Source: a virus
Strand: one strand, 5' to 3'
IMG/VR virus record: IMGVR_UViG_3300043172_000201
Coordinates: 1-44,423 of that record
Length of the DNA: 44,423 nt
Positions 39,000-44,423 of this stretch are shown here, one piece after another. A program made the position numbers and the translations under genes. Positions within the stretch are counted from its first letter, which is position 1. Each line of letters begins with the position of its first letter. Below the pieces are notes generated by a model. It was not told where the DNA came from. It was given only the letters and a program-made list of their open reading frames with translations, and searched no databases.

Positions 39000-39538
39000 A
39001 AGACAAGCAGGAATCGAATCGTCCATGGGAACACGGAGAAATTGACGACCCTTGGGATGCTTACGGGCAATGGCTTGAATGGATGGATGAAAAAGTGGCC
39101 TGCCTGGAACACGTACAAGAGGCTTGGGAAGATATGCCCGAATCTGTCAAACCGCATATCTATGGAATTATGTGCGACATCACCGCCACCCGCCCCAAGC
39201 CCGACACGGGCGATGCACCAGTGGCAATCATCCGCAAGACGTGTGTTGCAATAGCCGAGTACAACAAGCACCGCGAGGGCGAGTGGCATGTTACTACAGA
39301 AATATACCGGAAGATACTGAACGCTGTATGGGAGACGCCTGACGTTGACACCACCGACAGCGACAAAATGCTTGAATTAAATCAAGGTGTCATTGAGGAC
39401 ATGACGGAGCAACTCGCCGCCAAAGACAAGACTATCGCCGGGCTGGAGGGGATAATAGCCGACCTAGACTTCCAGAGCGGTTGCTCGTGGTGCGAGAAAA
39501 ACATAGCCATCGTCACCCCAACACCGGAGACGAAATGA
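38996..39538 (+). CDS. Hypothetical protein with C-terminal coiled coil, 180 aa
   Basis: 180 aa. N-terminal part acidic and aromatic (DDPWDAYGQWLEWMDEKVAC); C-terminal coiled coil (LNQGVIEDMTEQLAAKDKTI) and CSWCEKN at the end. Unknown. Confidence 0.6.
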   Translation: MKDKQESNRPWEHGEIDDPWDAYGQWLEWMDEKVACLEHVQEAWEDMPESVKPHIYGIMCDITATRPKPDTGDAPVAIIRKTCVAIAEYNKHREGEWHVTTEIYRKILNAVWETPDVDTTDSDKMLELNQGVIEDMTEQLAAKDKTIAGLEGIIADLDFQSGCSWCEKNIAIVTPTPETK

Positions 39539-39924
39539 ACGAGCACATGAAACAGTTCGACATAGCCCGCACTCTCTACCCAGGCTCAAAGCGGGGCTGT
39601 GCCAACGAGTTCAAGGGTTTTGTCACCAACAGCCTGTACCCGCCCAAGGGCATGTGCAAGTACGACATCAAAGTGGTTATTCCTTTGCTAGAGCCTGCTA
39701 TTAAGCGACAGATACAGTGGCGGGCTGAGGCTAAAGGAGAATTTAGGCCGGAGTGGAAAGGGTTCTCGGTCTGGATTAACGACCAGTACTGGGAGTTTGA
39801 ACCGCCTGTTGGTAAGGTAGTAGCACCTAGGACATGCCGTATCTGCGGCGAAGCGGGGCATGTGTCGGTCGGCAATAAATGGTTCTGTGGGGCGCCTCAC
39901 AGGAAACAGGAAATGGGATGGTAA
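39535..39924 (+). CDS. Hypothetical protein with C-terminal zinc ribbon, 129 aa
   Basis: 129 aa from ATG 39535, overlapping the previous stop (ATGA). Body WWINDQ-type beta strands; C-terminus CRICGEAGHVSVGNKWFCG is a zinc ribbon. Unknown. Confidence 0.6.
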   Translation: MNEHMKQFDIARTLYPGSKRGCANEFKGFVTNSLYPPKGMCKYDIKVVIPLLEPAIKRQIQWRAEAKGEFRPEWKGFSVWINDQYWEFEPPVGKVVAPRTCRICGEAGHVSVGNKWFCGAPHRKQEMGW

Positions 39925-39951
39925 ACGAATATTGTTTTTAAGGAGCAAGAC

Positions 39952-40530
39952 ATGAAATACAGACTATTGTTTTACAAATCAAAATGGGGCGACTGGAAGT
40001 GGATAGATAACCTCATATCCCTCGTAACGCTGGTCTATAATTGGTTTTCGCCCGATGCGGCTCATGTTGAGGTGTGGTTGCCGGACAGCGAGGGCGTATT
40101 CTGTGGCATGGGGGGCGGGCTAAAAGTTATAAGCCCTTATAGTTGGTACGGCACATGCCTAACCTCCACCATGCGTGGCGACAACAACGGCACAGTCATG
40201 CGCCCAGCCAGCGAAGTCCTGAAGCACCCTGCCCGCTGGTTCTATTACGAGTTTGAGTGTGAAGAGGTTGACTTTGATATGGCTCGGCAATGGGCTGACA
40301 GGGCATGTTTGGACAACAAGGGCTACGGTAAGCTTACCTTGCTCAAGTTCATCGGTATTAACTGCGTTGATAAGCTACGCAAGATATGCTCACAGATAGG
40401 CTACAAATGGAGTACCTTGTGTGGCAACTTTGACATGCCCAAAGGCAAAGACGACGGCAGGTTTGTTGTAAGCCCACGGCGATTAGCCGCGATGTGCGAA
40501 AAGCTGGGGCTGGAAAGGAAAGAATTATGA
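39952..40530 (+). CDS. Papain-like (YiiX/NlpC-P60 type) hydrolase candidate
   Basis: 192 aa. The start LLFYKSKWGDWKWIDNLISL and AAHVEVWLPDSEGVF with a later WSTLCGNFDM resemble permuted papain-fold enzymes in which His precedes the catalytic Cys. Such enzymes cut peptides or amides; in a phage this could be the endolysin or a virion-entry enzyme. There is no cell-wall-binding domain. Ribosome site AAGGAGCAAG. Best, but weak, candidate for a lysis enzyme in the window. Confidence 0.45.
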   Translation: MKYRLLFYKSKWGDWKWIDNLISLVTLVYNWFSPDAAHVEVWLPDSEGVFCGMGGGLKVISPYSWYGTCLTSTMRGDNNGTVMRPASEVLKHPARWFYYEFECEEVDFDMARQWADRACLDNKGYGKLTLLKFIGINCVDKLRKICSQIGYKWSTLCGNFDMPKGKDDGRFVVSPRRLAAMCEKLGLERKEL

Positions 40531-40730
40531 TTATGGGTGGATGTCCTTACTGTGACGCTTCTGTTATGACAGGGGTAGGCAACCCTCCGTGCTGGTCTAA
40601 AGAGGTGTGCCCTGAATGTGGCAAAACTTATTGGCTCAAGCACTCAAGGTTCGACCCAGAGGCGTGGACGCAAGAACTGTTTGATGATAAATACTATATT
40701 GATGGCAAGACAATTAAGGAGATAGTATGA
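40527..40730 (+). CDS. Zinc-ribbon protein, 67 aa
   Basis: 67 aa from ATG 40527 (ATGA overlap). CPYC near the N-terminus and CPECGKTYW form a zinc ribbon; Asp-rich C-terminal half. Unknown; common small phage zinc protein type. Confidence 0.6.
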   Translation: MIMGGCPYCDASVMTGVGNPPCWSKEVCPECGKTYWLKHSRFDPEAWTQELFDDKYYIDGKTIKEIV

Positions 40731-40828
40731 GCACTAAGCAGAGCATTGTAATAGTATGGATACTGGCGTTTACAGCCCCATTGATAGAGATGTTAAAGGA
40801 GACCCCAAATGACCGACCGACTATTTAA
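40727..40828 (+). CDS. Small membrane peptide, 33 aa
   Basis: MSTKQSIVIVWILAFTAPLI start: one membrane segment, then a polar tail. AAGGAG lies 6-7 bases upstream and ATGA overlaps the previous stop. Candidate small membrane/lysis-region peptide. Confidence 0.5.
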   Translation: MSTKQSIVIVWILAFTAPLIEMLKETPNDRPTI

Positions 40829-41114
40829 ACTAATCATAACGGCGTGTATAGCGTTCGCTATGCTTGCCCTGAGCGTGGCCTGTGGTGGCTGTATGCGCAC
40901 CGACAACCACCGTGAGGAATATTACCGCAACGGCAACCTCAAGAGCCTGCATTACACTAGCAGCACGTCATGGGCTACAGATTCAGGCTCAGACCTGATA
41001 AGCATTGACCCGAATGGACTGGTCAAGGCGGTGAACTACGGCAAGCAAGAGGATAGTATTAAAGTAAAGGTAAATCCAACACTAAATCAATATGAACTTG
41101 AAACGGGAGAATGA
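40809..41114 (+). CDS. Putative lipoprotein, 101 aa
   Basis: 101 aa. A signal-like segment (IITACIAFAMLALSVACGGC) ends in a Cys pair, then CMRTDN and a polar tail. LSVAC is a credible lipobox. Follows a membrane peptide, so an outer-membrane partner in lysis is possible, but no typical spanin Pro-rich tail is seen. Confidence 0.55.
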   Translation: MTDRLFKLIITACIAFAMLALSVACGGCMRTDNHREEYYRNGNLKSLHYTSSTSWATDSGSDLISIDPNGLVKAVNYGKQEDSIKVKVNPTLNQYELETGE

Positions 41115-41275
41115 ACATGATGCCACTAGACGCTTACGTAGAAACTAAAATTATTTGCGGAGACATATGGGATGATTTGGGGGTTTTAGGGAAAATAACC
41201 CTGTTTCCTTTGCTTGTGCTTCTTACCCCTGTCATGTATTTTATAATGTTATGTGCAAAAGGAGAATCCAAATGA
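41111..41275 (+). CDS. Small membrane protein, 54 aa
   Basis: 54 aa, with one hydrophobic segment (ITLFPLLVLLTPVMYFIMLC) and an amphipathic N-terminal part. ATGA overlaps both neighbours. Candidate holin-like or accessory membrane protein. No family recognised. Confidence 0.55.
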   Translation: MNMMPLDAYVETKIICGDIWDDLGVLGKITLFPLLVLLTPVMYFIMLCAKGESK

Positions 41276-41892
41276 AAATCTTAGGCATATCAGGACACAA
41301 GGGCGCGGGCAAGGATACAGTAGCCGAATCGCTACAGGATTTTTGGCCATGCACAAAGCCAAGCATTATAAGATTTGCTGGCTCAGTAAAAGAAATTGTT
41401 GCCCGTGTTGTATTTGCTAAGGCAAAGTTTGTTGAGGGTATGAAGTATGAGACCGTCCACGGAAGGACTGGAACAGAATGGCTTCAGTTAATAGGCACTG
41501 ACTGGTTCAGAAACGAACTGCCTGATTGCTGGGTTAATTGCTACAAGGCCACTGTAAACGCTATAGTGGAATGGGGCATAGAGAACGACTTGGGCGAACA
41601 TTGTATTGTCCTCACCCCAGACGTACGCTTCCCCAATGAGGTCAAGGCCATCCACGACCTCGGCGGGCATGTAATCCGGCTCACGCGCACGCCCTTCCCA
41701 GAGGATAAGCATGAGTCTGAGACGGCTTTGGATGAGTGCGAGCATATCTCAGGCAAGTTTTTAGCTGGGATGAAATTTATTAAGCCTACCAGTATGGAGT
41801 TATTTGACGCCATCACAGACAACGCCAATATGACAGTAGACGAGTGTAACAAGGCTGTGCTGGAACTGGTGCAGGAACGGGGGTGGGTGTGA
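41272..41892 (+). CDS. Deoxynucleoside monophosphate kinase
   Basis: 206 aa from ATG 41272, AAAGGAG upstream. GHKGAGKDTVAESL is a P-loop; TGTEWLQLIGTDWFRNELPD and TPDVRFPNEVKAI are typical of phage dNMP kinases (T4 gene 1 type). It phosphorylates dNMPs to feed DNA synthesis. Next genes are a nucleotidase and Cys-rich proteins. Overlaps its upstream neighbour by 4 bases. Confidence 0.85.
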   Translation: MKILGISGHKGAGKDTVAESLQDFWPCTKPSIIRFAGSVKEIVARVVFAKAKFVEGMKYETVHGRTGTEWLQLIGTDWFRNELPDCWVNCYKATVNAIVEWGIENDLGEHCIVLTPDVRFPNEVKAIHDLGGHVIRLTRTPFPEDKHESETALDECEHISGKFLAGMKFIKPTSMELFDAITDNANMTVDECNKAVLELVQERGWV

Positions 41893-42089
41893 TGAAGGTA
41901 TTCTGTGGAGACTGCAAATATTACTGGGAAGGTCACATTTGTGGTGGCGGTTACTGTGACGCAAAAAGCAACTTAACTGACACCTATCTCAGCCGTGGAG
42001 GAAAGCGAACTTCGCCGCCCTCTTTTAAGAACCAAACTAATGATTGCTCTGACTTCCGCCCTAAGTGGCATAAAAGAAGGAGGTATTAA
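41892..42089 (+). CDS. Cysteine-rich small protein, 65 aa
   Basis: 65 aa from ATG 41892 overlapping the kinase stop. MKVFCGDCKYYWEGHICGGG and a late DC give a five-Cys array with a basic C-terminus (KWHKRRRY). Similar Cys-rich proteins occur next to kinases in phages. Unknown. Confidence 0.6.
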   Translation: MKVFCGDCKYYWEGHICGGGYCDAKSNLTDTYLSRGGKRTSPPSFKNQTNDCSDFRPKWHKRRRY

Positions 42090-42090
42090 C

Positions 42091-42300
42091 ATGAACTGTT
42101 TTATGCAAGACAACGATGACAACACCTACATCGTGCCTGTAGCAAGGCGGGACTACTTCCTGGACCTGCTGGCACTGTGCGAGGAACACGGCGAGTGCGG
42201 GGCGTTTAGTAACGAGTTTAACGAGTACATAACCCCGTACCCGATAAATAACTATTGCTTTGATAATACCAGATTGATTGAGGATTCTGATGCAGAGTAA
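42091..42300 (+). CDS. Acidic hypothetical protein, 69 aa
   Basis: 69 aa from ATG 42091, with AAGGAGG 7 bases upstream; the longer frame from 41995 overlaps the Cys-rich gene. MNCFMQDNDDNTYIVPVARR start. Unknown. Confidence 0.6.
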   Translation: MNCFMQDNDDNTYIVPVARRDYFLDLLALCEEHGECGAFSNEFNEYITPYPINNYCFDNTRLIEDSDAE

Positions 42301-42313
42301 GAAAGGGAACAAA

Positions 42314-42889
42314 ATGATTAAATGCTTCTTAGATCTAGACGGCGTATTAGTTGATTTTATGAAAGGCGCACACGAACATCACGGCCTGCCTTACTCTTAC
42401 GATGACTACCCCTACAACCTAAACGAGTGGGATTGCCTGCCACCAGAGAAATCAGGTATGACTGCGAGAGAGTTTTGGGACGGGCTGACATCGGATGTAT
42501 GGGCTAACCTTGAGTGGCATGATGACGGGCGAGAGATACTGTCTGTTGTGGAGAGATTCTTTCCGCCAGAGAATATCTGCATCTTGACCAGCCCTACATC
42601 TAATGGTGCATCTGCTAAAGGTAAAATTCAGTGGATACAAAAGAACATGCCAAAGTACCGGAGGAAATACCTTATCGGCCCTTGTAAGCATTTCTGTGCA
42701 GGCAAAAACAGCATCTTAATAGACGATGGCAACCATAATATAGACGCTTTCAGGGGCGCTGGCGGGCTAACCGTGCTTGTGCCCAGAAAATGGAACTCTG
42801 ACCACGCCTTAGACGGGCACGCCGCGAGTTGTGTAGCTGAACAGCTTGGTATGCTGGAAAGGACTTTCGATGAACGATTTAGTCAATAG
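42314..42889 (+). CDS. 5'(3')-deoxyribonucleotidase, HAD family
   Basis: 191 aa. MIKCFLDLDGVLVDFMKGAH is the HAD motif I (DxDGV) with the extra Asp typical of 5' nucleotidases; ICILTSPTSNGASAK is motif II; SILIDDGNHNIDAF motif III. It removes phosphate from dNMPs, balancing the adjacent dNMP kinase. Start chosen for its distance from AAAGGG. Confidence 0.85.
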   Translation: MIKCFLDLDGVLVDFMKGAHEHHGLPYSYDDYPYNLNEWDCLPPEKSGMTAREFWDGLTSDVWANLEWHDDGREILSVVERFFPPENICILTSPTSNGASAKGKIQWIQKNMPKYRRKYLIGPCKHFCAGKNSILIDDGNHNIDAFRGAGGLTVLVPRKWNSDHALDGHAASCVAEQLGMLERTFDERFSQ

Positions 42890-43127
42890 CATATTTGAGC
42901 TTGGCGGTGGATTGCTTATCACCCTGAACTGTTTTAGGCTCTATAAAGATAAAGTGGTTAAGGGCGTGAGTGTAGCCACGGTAGCGTTCTTCTCATTGTG
43001 GGGCTACTGGAATATCTACTACTACCCATCGTTAGGGCAGACGCTGAGCTTTATCGGTGGCATTGTTATAGCCGTGGCTAATACAGTATGGGTTGGGATG
43101 GCTATATATTATGCAAAGCGAGACTAG
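42870..43127 (+). CDS. Three-TM membrane protein
   Basis: 85 aa from ATG 42870 (AAAGGA upstream), overlapping the nucleotidase. Three membrane segments with GVSVATVAFFSLWGYWNIYY and LGQTLSFIGGIVIAVANTVW. It resembles a widespread phage inner-membrane family with a SWEET-like WxxWNxYYYPxLGQ stretch. Function unknown; not a standard holin. Confidence 0.65.
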   Translation: MNDLVNSIFELGGGLLITLNCFRLYKDKVVKGVSVATVAFFSLWGYWNIYYYPSLGQTLSFIGGIVIAVANTVWVGMAIYYAKRD

Positions 43128-43299
43128 GCTCTTATTCCACTGCAACAAGTGCAACAAGGATGATAAAATCCCGCCCAGAGATATACAGGTGGGTAACGTG
43201 GCCTGCCCCCGATGTCGGGAGAAGCAGGAATATATTAACTATGGTTATGGATTTAAGGAGATAGACAATGGACACGGAATCAGCAAGAATGATATGTGA
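43111..43299 (+). CDS. Zinc-ribbon protein, 62 aa
   Basis: 62 aa from ATG 43111. CNKC and CPRC pairs form a ribbon. Overlaps its neighbours on both sides. Unknown. Confidence 0.55.
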   Translation: MQSETRLLFHCNKCNKDDKIPPRDIQVGNVACPRCREKQEYINYGYGFKEIDNGHGISKNDM

Positions 43300-43363
43300 A
43301 CAAATAGACCACTCAGCCGTATGGATATGTTGGTGGCTATTCTTAGGGCTGTTTTTCAACTAA
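43268..43363 (+). CDS. Membrane microprotein, 31 aa
   Basis: 31 aa ending in VWICWWLFLGLFFN, a strongly aromatic membrane segment. AAGGAGATAGACA ribosome site directly before ATG. Small but well supported. Confidence 0.5.
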   Translation: MDTESARMICEQIDHSAVWICWWLFLGLFFN

Positions 43364-43394
43364 CCCCACCCCTCGTAGACTAAGGAGATAAGAC

Positions 43395-43802
43395 ATGGCA
43401 ATCCAAGAGTACAAGTACCAGCGGGCAACCGACGCCCAGCTTCGCAAGTGCATCAAGTGGTGTTGTAACCAGTTCCAGCTACGGGACTGGGAGATATTCC
43501 TTGTGGTGGGGGCAACCCGGCCACCAGAGTTCAAGGATACATCCCCGTCAGTCGAACAGGCTGAGGTTGTCTACGACGAGAACAGGCTTAAAGGGGTTAT
43601 TTGGATAAATAATGCCGTCATTCCCAAGGCCAACACTAGCCTGTATTCTGCGGTGATACATGAAATGTTACATATCGTGGTCGGGCGGATATACGACAAC
43701 GAAAAGGACGAACCCATAGCAAGGGCACTTGAGCCAATGATATACCGGCTTTACTGCAAAGAGAATGGAATCAAAATAACCCCAATTAAGGAAGGATACT
43801 AA
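43395..43802 (+). CDS. HExxH metallopeptidase-like protein
   Basis: 135 aa. VIHEMLHIVVGRIYDNEKDE carries HExxH and a downstream acidic helix as in SprT/ImmA-type zinc peptidases. Two Cys near the N-terminus (KCIKWCCNQFQ). Ribosome site TAAGGAGATA. It could cut host or virion proteins, or a repressor. Unknown target. Confidence 0.7.
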   Translation: MAIQEYKYQRATDAQLRKCIKWCCNQFQLRDWEIFLVVGATRPPEFKDTSPSVEQAEVVYDENRLKGVIWINNAVIPKANTSLYSAVIHEMLHIVVGRIYDNEKDEPIARALEPMIYRLYCKENGIKITPIKEGY

Positions 43803-43803
43803 C

Positions 43804-44423
43804 ATGATACCAGTAGCACTACAAAACAAGATACTTAAATCTATCACGGCTGGCATGACCCACAGGGAAGTGGCGAGGGCTTTTGGTGTCGGGGTTGGAA
43901 CAGTTAGTTCTATCCGCAACTCTATCCCTGCCCCTATTTATGACAAGGGAGTGCTGGACTTAACCCAGATGTTTGAGCCGACCTTTAGAGTGTTTGGGTT
44001 CACGGACATGCACATTCCTAATCACGATCTCTTGGCTACCGAGGTGGCTATGCGGGCGCATGAGGCATTCCAGCCTGATGTCACTATCATAGGCAATGAC
44101 TTCGTAGAGTGTACCCCGTTCACACAACACCCCTTTAATAAGCTCAAAGAGGCGCAGGCTAATGACTTCAAAGATACTACTATCGAGCCTGCCAAGGCTA
44201 TCATAGACCGCATACAGGACAACACTAAGCTTACCGTGTTCCAACAGGGCAACCATGACGCATGGATTGAGAGGTGGGCTGTGCGGGGCGGGGCTAAGAG
44301 CCAGGCAATACACAGCCTTGTGTCGCTAAAGGAACACTTCGCCAAGGACAGGGCAAGGTTTATCTGGATGCCAGAGTACGGAATGCCCATTAAGCTCCAC
44401 GACAAGCTAAACTGTGTTCACGG
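43804..44423 (+). CDS. Metallophosphoesterase with N-terminal HTH, 5' part (continues at 1)
   Basis: From ATG 43804 (AAGGATACTAAC). An N-terminal helix-turn-helix (GMTHREVARAFGVGVGTVSS, residues about 17-36) is followed by the first phosphoesterase motif, FTDMHIPNHD, then the GND motif (TIIGNDFVEC) and GNHD at the end. Joined with 196-505 it gives about 309 aa. The HTH on a phosphoesterase suggests DNA-directed action or self-regulation. Confidence 0.85.
   Translation, partial: MIPVALQNKILKSITAGMTHREVARAFGVGVGTVSSIRNSIPAPIYDKGVLDLTQMFEPTFRVFGFTDMHIPNHDLLATEVAMRAHEAFQPDVTIIGNDFVECTPFTQHPFNKLKEAQANDFKDTTIEPAKAIIDRIQDNTKLTVFQQGNHDAWIERWAVRGGAKSQAIHSLVSLKEHFAKDRARFIWMPEYGMPIKLHDKLNCVH
44229..44423. 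repeat. Terminal overlap, right copy
   Basis: Repeat of bases 1-195 with two silent differences (44355 and 44364). Supports a circular or permuted map. Confidence 0.9.

Noticed and set aside
1-44423. CRISPR arrays, insertion sequences
   Set aside because: No regular spacer-repeat pattern, transposase or terminal inverted repeats seen.

Overview
The window is a nearly complete tailed-phage genome (a T7-like podovirus by virion architecture), most likely from a metagenome assembly. The last 195 bases repeat the first 195 with only two differences, both silent third-codon changes, and the metallophosphoesterase gene that starts at 43804 continues at position 1. The map is therefore circular, or circularly permuted, and apparently close to complete. 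There is no rRNA, no canonical tRNA and no CRISPR array. Shine-Dalgarno sequences (AAGGAG, GAAGGG) and sigma70-type promoters are clear, so the host is a bacterium that uses ordinary ribosome binding sites. An entericidin-like lipoprotein and a CMP-nonulosonate synthetase hint at a Gram-negative host that carries sialic-acid-like sugars, but the host cannot be named.

Layout. (1) 1-505: 3' part of the metallophosphoesterase gene, followed by a regulatory gap with several dyads and a C5-cytosine-methyltransferase-like gene. (2) 1392-3458, minus strand: a compact operon of small proteins ending in an entericidin-like peptide. (3) 3482-3577: back-to-back sigma70 promoters. The plus-strand one drives a sigma-region-4-like regulator. 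It is followed by about 650 bases without a gene that are rich in hairpins and contain a tRNA T-arm-like element (candidate large structured RNA), then two coupled microprotein genes. (4) 5263-8583, minus strand: an operon of about 11 small unknown proteins with recurring leader sequences, closed by a terminator at 5204-5242. (5) 8799-33205, plus strand: the virion operon. It holds small and large terminase, portal, scaffold, capsid, a head accessory protein, a two-gene sugar-transfer module, tail adaptor, a split and duplicated nozzle locus with GLUG-like repeats, GNAT-like gp13 counterpart, three further internal virion proteins in T7 order, fibre and accessory genes. It ends at a rho-independent terminator (33226-33263). 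(6) 33336-44423 and on through position 1, plus strand: a new promoter, then an RHH-like protein, an HNH/AP2 endonuclease, an ERF-type annealing protein, SSB-like protein, NinG-like nuclease, dNMP kinase, 5' nucleotidase, a metallopeptidase-like protein, several zinc-ribbon proteins and small membrane proteins.

How the genes work together. The phage has its own packaging and virion genes and a DNA recombination and nucleotide toolkit. I recognise no DNA polymerase, primase, helicase, RNA polymerase, integrase or certain endolysin, so replication and transcription probably rely on the host, possibly redirected by the sigma-like protein.

The most unusual points are: the predicted nonulosonic-acid activation and transfer pair inside the virion operon; the structured non-coding region with T-arm mimicry; the nozzle gene split into a body and two GLUG-bearing copies of its N-terminus; and the entericidin-like gene. 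Many genes are below 60 codons, and several small reading frames listed here were found by reading the sequence directly.
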